In this document: positions 6,042 through 12,257 of the stretch, one piece after another
How positions within the stretch are numbered: position 1 is the first letter of the stretch
How the letters are laid out: each line of letters opens with the position of its first letter
NCBI GenBank assembly: GCA_019084435.1
Contig: JAHRFV010000262.1
Location: 1-12,257 of the forward strand
Direction: 5' to 3'
From: Dethiosulfatibacter sp.
GTDB taxonomy: Bacteria; Bacillota_A; Clostridia; Tissierellales; Dethiosulfatibacteraceae
DNA: 12,257 nt
Position numbers and translations under genes: made by a program
Notes under the pieces: generated by a model
What the model was told of the DNA's origin: nothing
The model's input: only the letters and a program-made list of their open reading frames with translations
Databases searched by the model: none

Positions 6042-7384
6042 TACAATACCTCCTTGATAACCACATGGGATGTGATATCCTCTTTAGGAATCAGTATAGA
6101 AGCAACAGATATGATTTCAGACACACCTTTTGTTGCGCCACCACCGCCTGCAGGTCCGTTGGTATAGAGCGTTTCTACCTCGTTGCCAACTTTAATTGCA
6201 TCAGCTTTGATTTTTGTTCTGCCTGCTACTCTTATCCTTACTTCTCTAGGTGATTGGTAATGGTCTGGATTGTCGTTAAAGAGTGAGTTTATGCCTATAA
6301 TATCGTATCTTTCCTCATCTAGAACAACATTTTGAATGGCTAATCTCTTATTTACGATGTCTAGTGCAAGCTTTGCCCTTTCTAGACAGTTTGGCCCACC
6401 GTAGCTGATCTCACCTTCCCCTATAAAGCAGTCCTTGTATCCGAGACTCACCTTGTAGAAGTCGGTCTTTTTCTTACCTGTTGCTCCTGAAACCTGTACA
6501 ACATCATCAGCAATCTGTTTCACACGAACATTCGAAAAGTCCGCGATACAGTCAGGAGTTAGATAGTTTTCCGGATCATGTATTTCATAGACGATTTGTT
6601 CTTTACATGTATCTTCGACTATATTGCCTCCTGTGCCATCAATCTTAGTTATGACAGCATTGCCTTCCTCATCCACTACTGCAAGAGGAAATCCCAGATT
6701 CCAAAGATCTTTCACATCTTTCTTTCCTGGATCCGCATAGTATCCACCTGTTATCTGGCCTGCGCATTCGAGTAGATGGCCTGCCAACGTCCCTTTTCCC
6801 ATTTTATCGTAATCATCAAAGCTCCAGCCAAATTCGTAAACCAATGGCGCCAGAAAAAGAGCAGGATCTGAAACTCTTCCCGTCAGCACTACATCCGCTC
6901 CCTGTCTGAGAGCTTCAACTATACCATCGATTCCAAGGTAAGCATTTGCGGATATAATTTCACCATCAAGGTCTTTTAGTTTCTCACCTGTTTCCCATAC
7001 TTCCAAATCCATATACTTATCCAGGTTGTCAAACACATTGTCTCCTATGACAGCGGCAATCTTCATTCCTTTAAGACCATGCTTCAGGGCAATCGCTCTT
7101 ACAACCTCTGCAGCGCTTTCTGGATTAGCAGCACCCATATTTGTGATTATTTTTACTCCACGCTTGAATGCAGCTGGCAATGCTTTCTCCATTCTATATT
7201 CCAATAGTTCATTGTATCCTTTGTTAGGATCTTTTAGTTTGTTTTGTTGTGCTATGGCAATGGTTCTTTCGGCTAAACATTCATAACAAATGTAATCCAA
7301 ATCACCCTTTTCTATCAATTCAATGGATGGCTCCAATCTATCGCCTGCATAACCTGCTCCACTGCCTATTCTTAATTTTTTCAT
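6041..7384 (-). CDS. AtuA family protein (DUF1446, PF07287), reaction unknown
   Basis: A 447-residue cytoplasmic protein of the AtuA/DUF1446 family. It shows the family's N-terminus RIGSGAGYAGDRLEPSIELI with GDLDYICYECLAERTIA, the NMGAANPESAAEVV block (~82-96), GADVVLTGRVSDPALFLAP (~162-180), GHLLECAGQITGGYYADPG (~202-220) and the C-terminal glycine run NGPAGGGGATKGV (~409-421). Founding members are in the Pseudomonas acyclic-terpene operon, where other subunits carry out the geranyl-CoA carboxylase step. No carboxylase, dehydrogenase or CoA ligase is found here, so a terpene role is not supported. The start is the ATG at 7382-7384 behind GGGAGGAG; nine more codons upstream overlap that site. 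It lies 53 bases after the CitMHS stop. I infer that it processes the carboxylate imported by that transporter. Confidence 0.88.
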   Translation of the reverse strand: MKKLRIGSGAGYAGDRLEPSIELIEKGDLDYICYECLAERTIAIAQQNKLKDPNKGYNELLEYRMEKALPAAFKRGVKIITNMGAANPESAAEVVRAIALKHGLKGMKIAAVIGDNVFDNLDKYMDLEVWETGEKLKDLDGEIISANAYLGIDGIVEALRQGADVVLTGRVSDPALFLAPLVYEFGWSFDDYDKMGKGTLAGHLLECAGQITGGYYADPGKKDVKDLWNLGFPLAVVDEEGNAVITKIDGTGGNIVEDTCKEQIVYEIHDPENYLTPDCIADFSNVRVKQIADDVVQVSGATGKKKTDFYKVSLGYKDCFIGEGEISYGGPNCLERAKLALDIVNKRLAIQNVVLDEERYDIIGINSLFNDNPDHYQSPREVRIRVAGRTKIKADAIKVGNEVETLYTNGPAGGGGATKGVSEIISVASILIPKEDITSHVVIKEVL

Positions 7385-7437
7385 CTTAGTCTCCTCCCTT
7401 CCATCCACCAAATCATTCTTTGACGCATTTTTTGGTT

Positions 7438-8730
7438 TTATACCGGGATTACTCCCATAATAATTGCAACAACTAGCATGACTATAGTAACCATAAATGC
7501 ATATGGTATTGTTTTCTTTTGATGATCTCCCAAATCGACGCCTGTAAGACCTATCAACAGAAAAGTCGCTCCTGTTAAAGGACTGACTGGGAACCCTGTA
7601 GTCATTTGACCCAATATAGCTGCTCTAGCAACACTTATAGCACTTACACCAAATTGGGCTGCTGTACTTGATAATACTGGAAGAACACCAAAGTAGAATG
7701 AATCAGGATCAAACAATAAACTTGCCGGCATCGATATGACACCTGTAATTAGTGGAATCCTAGCGCCTAGTGAGACTGGTATAGCTGTGACTGCTGCCTC
7801 TGCCATTGCAGTAATCATACCTGTTCCAGACAATATCCCTGTAAATGCACCTGCTGCAAATAGTATGCTTGCCATCATCAAAGAAGCTTTAGCATGTGCG
7901 TCTATTCTTTCTCTTTGTTCTTTGACATTTGGATAGTTAATGATGAGCGCGATAGCAAAAGCTACCATAAAGACCACTTGTGGTGGTAATTTCCCTGAAA
8001 CCAATGTTGTGACAGCGATAATAATCATTAAAATGTTCACAACAAATAGTTTAGGTCTCTCCAGCAAAATCTTTTTATCATCTTGTTCGTAAGTTGTGTT
8101 TATTTCTGCTTTGTTCGAGCCAATCAATTTTCTTTCTTGTTTTCCTAGTATGAATGCAACAAATATTACAGTCGCCAATCCAATTAAAACAGGGATTAAT
8201 AAAGGATTAAACAGTTCTGTAACTGAGATTTCTAATGAGGTTGCTGCTCTAATTGTAGGTCCTCCCCAAGGCAGAACATTCATAGTCCCGGCTGATAGTG
8301 CAACAATAGTAGCCAAGGTAGTTCTCCTCATGCCCATTGCATCATAAAGTGGCAATAATGCAGGAATAGCAATCAAGAAAGTTGTAGCACCTGATCCATC
8401 AAGATGCGCAAGCATCCCTAAAATAGCAGTACCTATAGCTATTTTAACAGGATCATTTCCCACAACTTTTAGAATTCTTTTGATAATCGGGCTAAATGTC
8501 CCTGCGTCTGTTAAAATTCCAAAAAATAGAATGGCAAATATGAACATAACACCAGTTGGTGCTATAGATCTTATGCCACTAGTTATAAACCCTGCTACCT
8601 CACCACCAAAACCTCCAATTACTGCGGTTAAAACTGGCACTAGTATCAGTGCGACGACAACTGATGCTTTTTTTGTCATTACGAGTACAAGTAGTACAAC
8701 AATTGTAACAAACCCTAATAATCCTAACAT
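7438..8730 (-). CDS. CitMHS-family carboxylate (citrate-type) transporter
   Basis: A 430-residue, roughly 12-helix inner-membrane secondary transporter. It matches the CitMHS family (metal-citrate:proton symporters such as Bacillus CitM/CitH) in length and motifs: AHLDGSGATTFLIAIPALLPLY (~108-129), GTMNVLPWGGPTIRAA (148-163), the hallmark DPDSFYFGVLPVL (341-353) and FPVSPLTGATFLLIG (380-394). A charged cytoplasmic loop (~197-227) separates the halves. The start is the ATG at 8728-8730 behind AGGAGG; the longer reading to 8775 would begin upstream of the predicted transcription start (~8760). It is the first gene of the sigma-54 operon with AtuA and the AtuA-like gene. Citrate is possible, but the AtuA partners and the absence of citrate lyase suggest a different di- or tricarboxylate; this is inference. 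Confidence 0.92.
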   Translation of the reverse strand: MLGLLGFVTIVVLLVLVMTKKASVVVALILVPVLTAVIGGFGGEVAGFITSGIRSIAPTGVMFIFAILFFGILTDAGTFSPIIKRILKVVGNDPVKIAIGTAILGMLAHLDGSGATTFLIAIPALLPLYDAMGMRRTTLATIVALSAGTMNVLPWGGPTIRAATSLEISVTELFNPLLIPVLIGLATVIFVAFILGKQERKLIGSNKAEINTTYEQDDKKILLERPKLFVVNILMIIIAVTTLVSGKLPPQVVFMVAFAIALIINYPNVKEQRERIDAHAKASLMMASILFAAGAFTGILSGTGMITAMAEAAVTAIPVSLGARIPLITGVISMPASLLFDPDSFYFGVLPVLSSTAAQFGVSAISVARAAILGQMTTGFPVSPLTGATFLLIGLTGVDLGDHQKKTIPYAFMVTIVMLVVAIIMGVIPV

Positions 8731-8770
8731 AATAAACCTCCTAAATTTATATTGCTTATTATTTAACATC

Positions 8771-8786
8771 TGCAACTATCGTGCCA
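8771..8786 (-). promoter_or_regulatory. Sigma-54 (-24/-12) promoter of the CitMHS-AtuA operon
   Basis: The minus-strand sequence TGGCACGATAGTTGCA matches the sigma-54 consensus TGGCACRNNNNTTGCW at every fixed position, with the GG and GC dinucleotides correctly spaced. The predicted start is near 8760, giving a ~30-base leader that contains the AGGAGG site of the transporter gene. A sigma-54 activator gene lies immediately upstream, so its product is the likely regulator. Confidence 0.93.
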
Positions 8787-8826
8787 AGAATAAACAAGTA
8801 AAACTCAGTAGATTTGGAAATTCAAT

Positions 8827-8939
8827 TTCTAATTATTTAGAATTTTTTTTTGCACTTAAGAAACAAATTGCTATTATTATTTAAATAGAGACCTTTTAGG
8901 GTTTCTAAAATACAAGAAACGTATTCCTGAATATTCTAA
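8827..8939. promoter_or_regulatory. Cluster of TTCTAA half-sites: candidate enhancer of the sigma-54 promoter
   Basis: The 163 bases between the sigma-54 promoter and the activator stop hold TTCTAA at 8827-8832, 8903-8908 and 8934-8939, and its complement TTAGAA at 8837-8842. The first and last-named form the dyad TTCTAA-N4-TTAGAA (8827-8842). A second dyad, GTTTCT-N8-AGAAAC (8901-8920), overlaps another copy. They lie about 67-180 bases upstream of the predicted start, the usual range for activator binding sites. No gene is seen in this gap. Assignment is inference. Confidence 0.45.
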
Positions 8940-8949
8940 TATTTTGTAT

Positions 8950-10323
8950 TTACTTGATTTTATTGTAAAGCGTAGCCAAGGATATACCAAGATTAGCTGC
9001 AGCTGCTTTTTTCCCCTCTATTGTATCTCCAAATATATTAATTGCTTTCTTAATCTCCTGAACTTCTATTCTCCTAACGGTTTCCGACAGTTTATTTATC
9101 TGCCTACCATCTTTATTGGCTTTTAAATAATCTGATTGTACCCTAAGTGGCAAATCTTTAAGGTTAATACAATAATCCTCCATCATATTGAAAGCAAATT
9201 CTATAGCATTCTTCAGTTCTCTGATGTTACCTGGCCATTCATAATGATATAGACATTCCCAAGTTTCATCTGTTATATCAATTCTTCTTCTTATTCTATT
9301 TTCTTCGCTCTGCATAAATGTTTTAACCAAAGGAACTATGTCATTTTTTCTCATTCTCAATGGTAAAATATGAAGCGGAAAAACAGCTATCCTGTAAAAT
9401 AAGTCTTCTCTGAATTCATTTTTTTTAATCATATCTTCCAAGTCTTTATTTGATGCTGTAACTAATCTGACATTTATTGGAATTTCTTTTATGCCACCGA
9501 TTCTTCTAATTGTTCCCTCCTGTAATGTTCTTAATAGTTTTGACTGGAGATTGAAATCCATTTCAGAAATCTCATCCAAAAAAATGGTTCCCGTATTAGC
9601 CGCCTCAAACAGACCTATTTTTCCTTCCTTATTTGCACCTGTGAAAGATCCCTCCTGATAACCAAACAACTCGCTTTCTAAAAGACTATGATTGAATGCA
9701 GCACAATTGATAGCTACAAAGGGTCCATTAGATCGATTGGAATGATTATGGATTGCCTGCGCATAAAGTTCTTTACCGGTTCCACTTTCACCAAATATTA
9801 AAACAGATATATCATTTTTTGCTATTCTTTCAGCCATTTTTTTCGTAGTTATCGATGATTCGTCTTCACTTATAATGTCATCAAATATGTATTTTGCCTT
9901 TTGCATGGACTTGATTCTATTTTCCAAGCTTTTGATTTCATTTTTGTAAATACTGAATTCATTGGTTAATTCAAATACTTCTTTTATATCTAGTACCAGT
10001 GATATCGCACCAATTATTTCGTCATCATCAAAAATTGGGGACATATTAACAATATATTCGATACCATCTTCCATCCGCATAGCTCGTAAAATCTTTTCGC
10101 CACTTCGCAACACATTGGGTAATCTGGCACCTGGCCTAGCATTTTTTAAGGGCTTACCCACTATTTCATCATATACAACACTAGTGATTCTTGTGTATGC
10201 AGGATTTACATATCTGACAACAGCTTCTTTATCAATTATTAAAACACCATCATGCAAAGAATCCAGAATCAGTTTATTTATGCCTTCGATTACAAGAACG
10301 TCTCCCTCTTTTAAAAGTTTCAA
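8950..10323 (-). CDS. Sigma-54-dependent transcriptional activator with PAS sensor domain
   Basis: A 457-residue enhancer-binding protein. Residues ~14-115 form a PAS domain (SLHDGVLIIDKEAVVRYVNPAYTRI...), then a coiled-coil linker (~118-145: NEFSIYKNEIKSLENRIKSM). The AAA+ domain (~150-385) has Walker A GESGTGKE (178-185), the sigma-54 contact loop GSFTGA (225-230, Ser for the usual Ala), Walker B TIFLDE (246-251), FREDLFYRI (304-312) and WPGNIREL (363-370). A Fis-type helix-turn-helix (~437-457, KKAAAANLGISLATLYNKIK) ends the protein. It has no receiver domain, so the signal is probably a small molecule or redox state sensed by PAS. The start is TTG (10321-10323) behind GGGAGG; no in-frame ATG is nearby. 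It lies directly upstream of the sigma-54 promoter at 8771-8786 and most likely controls it. Confidence 0.92.
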   Translation of the reverse strand: MKLLKEGDVLVIEGINKLILDSLHDGVLIIDKEAVVRYVNPAYTRITSVVYDEIVGKPLKNARPGARLPNVLRSGEKILRAMRMEDGIEYIVNMSPIFDDDEIIGAISLVLDIKEVFELTNEFSIYKNEIKSLENRIKSMQKAKYIFDDIISEDESSITTKKMAERIAKNDISVLIFGESGTGKELYAQAIHNHSNRSNGPFVAINCAAFNHSLLESELFGYQEGSFTGANKEGKIGLFEAANTGTIFLDEISEMDFNLQSKLLRTLQEGTIRRIGGIKEIPINVRLVTASNKDLEDMIKKNEFREDLFYRIAVFPLHILPLRMRKNDIVPLVKTFMQSEENRIRRRIDITDETWECLYHYEWPGNIRELKNAIEFAFNMMEDYCINLKDLPLRVQSDYLKANKDGRQINKLSETVRRIEVQEIKKAINIFGDTIEGKKAAAANLGISLATLYNKIK

Positions 10324-10337
10324 ATGTTAACCTCCCA

Positions 10338-12257
10338 TTATCTTTCGGTTTTATACAAAGATTTCAAAATTTCCATCAATCCAGCAAAAAACTTACCGTT
10401 GCTTATTTTCAAAACACCTTCAATAGTTTCCAAGGATATCACATGCCCGCCCATCATAGCGATTATTCTCAATGGAGACTCGTATACGAAATACCACATC
10501 ATTCTATAGGACGGATCAAACTCATCACTAATACCAAGATGCTTTTTTAGACCTCTTTTTAACATGAAGCCTATCAACTTACCAACCAGTGTATCTTGGA
10601 TATCCTCTAAAGTTGAGTTCAGAGAATAGGGCTTGGCTCCTTTTGGAGGATATTCAGGTAGATTTCTACCATATAATGTGGCAAATTCATGCTCTTCGAC
10701 ACAGAAATTTTTTTTGTGTATTTCATGATAAACAGGTAGCGATTTTCTATAATCAGGAATGTCGATGTCTTTTCTTATCGACTCAACATAAACTGTCTCG
10801 TTTAATCTAATATCAATCGAAGAGGCTCCAATAAGTATTTCAAACTCTCCCTCCTCTACATGCCAGTCATTGATTACTGTGTTGAAGTAAGCGAAAGACC
10901 TCTGATTAAGTTTGAAAATTAATTCTTTTTCTTCTCCAGGATTCAAAAAAACCTTAGTGAACCCTTTCAACTCCCTATCCGGCCTGAATGGTGTTGATAA
11001 AATATCCCTAACATATAGTTGAACAATCTCTGCGCCAGATCGATCACCATTGTTTTTTATGGTTAACTTAACGTCGATTGTTTCATTTTCTTTGAACTTT
11101 GTTTTGAGAATTGCTAAATCCTTGTACTCAAATTCAGTATAGCTAAGTCCAAAACCAAACGGAAAAAGAATATTCTTTTTAGCCGTTATGTAGTACCTGT
11201 AACCGACATAGATGCTCTCACGGTATTCTGCTTTCTGTTTACTTAATGAAAAATACGCATCACTAGGATTGTCTTCCAATCTCAGGGGATAGGATTCAGT
11301 CAATTTGCCTGAAGGATTGACATTACCGAACAAAACATCCAATAAAGCACTTGCTCCGGACTGCCCTCCGAGGTAGGTATGAATCAATCCCTGAATATCA
11401 TCTATCCATGGCATCTCCATAGGTGATCCGCCACTGAGTACGACTATCACATTCCGATTGATGTCTATGATTCTTTTTATTAAATAATTATGTGAATCTG
11501 GCAACCTCATATGTGGTCTGTCATATCCCTCAGACTCATAATTTTCAGGCAATCCAGCCATTATAATAACTACATCCGCAGAATTTGCGATATCGCATGC
11601 CTCATCAATCAAATCAATATTTAATGTTTCATCATTTATATCATAGCCCTTAGCATAGCTAAAATCTATCATCCTGTTCATCATCTCATCATGCACATTC
11701 TCCAGTCGAATTGGATTGATCAGAGAACTGCCAGCACCTTGATATCTCGGTACTTTTGCAAACTCGCCTATAACTGCTATTTTACATTTATCATCTAATG
11801 GTAAAATAGCATTGGCATTTTTTAATAACACAATGGATTGTGAAGCTGCTTTTCTAGCAATTTGGTGGTGCATGTCCATATCATATTTATAGTTGAAGAG
11901 TTTCTTATCCTTGGCTCTCATTATCAAATCCACAAGTCTTTCAACAGATTCGTCAAGAGTTTTTGTACTCAACCTTCCTTTCTTGACAGCTGAAATGAGT
12001 TTTTTATCATTTATGCCTCTAGATGAAGGCATTTCCAAATCAAGACCCGAATGCATGCCCAATACTCTGTCATTACAAGCTCCCCAATCTGTAACGACAA
12101 CACCTTTAAAACCCCACTCACCTCTGAGTATCTCTGTAAGTATAGTTTTGTTCTCACAACAAAAAGTGCCATTTAGTCGATTATAAGCACCCATCACTGT
12201 CCATGGATGGGATTTTTTTACAGCAATTTCCATACCGGTCAGATATATTTCTCTGAG
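10338..12257 (-). CDS. Glycoside hydrolase family 3 beta-glucosidase-like enzyme, 5' end cut by window
   Basis: The visible 639 residues run in frame to base 12257, beginning LREIYLTGMEIAVKKSHPWT, so the N-terminal barrel and true start lie outside. Seen in order are the end of the barrel with GVVVTDWGA, whose Asp (codon 12087-12089) is the GH3 nucleophile; an alpha/beta sandwich with ESEGYDRPHMRLP, whose Glu fits the acid/base position; LFPFGFGLSYTEFEY; a fibronectin-III-like domain (SGAEIVQLYVRD ... RPDRELKGFTKV ... GEFEILIGASS); and a ~130-residue C-terminal extension (from about YHEIHKK) seen in clostridial GH3 enzymes, ending in YRMMWYFVYESPLRIIAMMGG. It would release terminal sugars from beta-glycosides. 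Cell location cannot be judged without the N-terminus. The activator gene starts 14 bases downstream and may share the transcript. Confidence 0.92.
   Translation of the reverse strand, partial: LREIYLTGMEIAVKKSHPWTVMGAYNRLNGTFCCENKTILTEILRGEWGFKGVVVTDWGACNDRVLGMHSGLDLEMPSSRGINDKKLISAVKKGRLSTKTLDESVERLVDLIMRAKDKKLFNYKYDMDMHHQIARKAASQSIVLLKNANAILPLDDKCKIAVIGEFAKVPRYQGAGSSLINPIRLENVHDEMMNRMIDFSYAKGYDINDETLNIDLIDEACDIANSADVVIIMAGLPENYESEGYDRPHMRLPDSHNYLIKRIIDINRNVIVVLSGGSPMEMPWIDDIQGLIHTYLGGQSGASALLDVLFGNVNPSGKLTESYPLRLEDNPSDAYFSLSKQKAEYRESIYVGYRYYITAKKNILFPFGFGLSYTEFEYKDLAILKTKFKENETIDVKLTIKNNGDRSGAEIVQLYVRDILSTPFRPDRELKGFTKVFLNPGEEKELIFKLNQRSFAYFNTVINDWHVEEGEFEILIGASSIDIRLNETVYVESIRKDIDIPDYRKSLPVYHEIHKKNFCVEEHEFATLYGRNLPEYPPKGAKPYSLNSTLEDIQDTLVGKLIGFMLKRGLKKHLGISDEFDPSYRMMWYFVYESPLRIIAMMGGHVISLETIEGVLKISNGKFFAGLMEILKSLYKTER
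10350..10379 (-). promoter_or_regulatory. Possible internal promoter for the activator gene
   Basis: Inside the 3' end of the GH3 gene, TTGATG (complement of 10374-10379) and TATAAA (complement of 10350-10355) are 18 bases apart, 26 bases upstream of the activator's TTG start. It would let the regulator be expressed apart from the glycosidase, but it lies in AT-rich coding sequence and may be chance. Confidence 0.3.

Noticed and set aside
5742..7384. Acyclic terpene degradation operon, as the family name AtuA would suggest
   Set aside because: No geranyl-CoA carboxylase, acyl-CoA dehydrogenase, hydratase or CoA ligase gene is present, and the transporter is of the citrate type.
6041..7411. 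Nine extra N-terminal residues on the AtuA protein
   Set aside because: The upstream codons run over the GGGAGGAG ribosome binding site, and the family's conserved sequence begins right after the ATG at 7384.
8480..8884. Plus-strand open frame of 134 codons crossing the sigma-54 promoter region
   Set aside because: It is mostly the shadow of the CitMHS gene, with a low-complexity Ile/Asn/Thr-rich translation and no plausible start signal.
8887..8904. GAGACC-N6-GGTTTC hairpin as terminator of the activator gene
   Set aside because: The six-pair stem includes one G-U and is followed by TATTTAAATAA rather than a T run; too weak to call.
8731..8949. Riboswitch or small RNA between activator and transporter
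   Set aside because: The transcribed leader downstream of the sigma-54 start is only ~30 bases, and no stable structure is seen upstream of it.
1..12257. CRISPR arrays, tRNA or rRNA genes, integrases, phage genes
   Set aside because: I saw no regularly spaced direct repeats, tRNA-like cloverleaf, rRNA segment or recombinase motif in the sequence.

Overview
The window looks like part of a low-GC, strictly anaerobic, fermentative Firmicute (class Clostridia). The grounds are AT-rich intergenic DNA, strong AGGAGG-type ribosome binding sites, TTTACA/TATAAT promoters, and a gene set of [FeFe] hydrogenase, clostridial 2[4Fe-4S] ferredoxin, rubredoxin and a tungsten-type aldehyde:ferredoxin oxidoreductase. 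No rRNA or tRNA gene was found, so the genus cannot be fixed.

Layout. (1) Positions 1-229 are a perfect 93-bp inverted repeat around a 43-base spacer. It cuts off the 5' end of an [FeFe] hydrogenase gene whose C-terminus runs to 569, and is most likely a fold-back artefact at a contig end. (2) Positions 584-1520 hold minus-strand genes for a membrane-anchored SHOCT-like protein, a ferredoxin and a rubredoxin, facing the hydrogenase across a bidirectional terminator. The last two were found by direct translation. (3) Positions 1619-3766 hold a plus-strand operon of an AOR-family oxidoreductase and a MoaD/ThiS-like protein ending in Gly-Gly. (4) Positions 3777-4792 (minus) hold two coupled genes for homologous halves of a DUF318/ArsP-type permease. 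(5) Positions 5003-5698 (plus) hold an orphan zinc-ribbon protein. (6) Positions 5742-8786 (minus) hold a three-gene operon, CitMHS transporter > AtuA-family protein > AtuA-like small protein, preceded by a perfect-consensus sigma-54 promoter. Upstream of it lies a PAS/AAA+/HTH sigma-54 activator (8950-10323), itself 14 bases downstream of a GH3 beta-glycosidase cut by the right edge.

Function. The left third is electron-carrier metabolism: aldehyde oxidation (AOR) would reduce ferredoxin, and the hydrogenase would dispose of the electrons as H2. The right part reads as a catabolic module: a PAS-linked activator switches on, through sigma-54, uptake of a carboxylate (CitMHS) and its processing by a split AtuA protein of unknown reaction. 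The substrate is unknown. No acyclic-terpene genes are nearby, so the family name 'acyclic terpene utilization' should not be taken as function. This module, with its clustered TTCTAA half-sites, is the most interesting system in the window.
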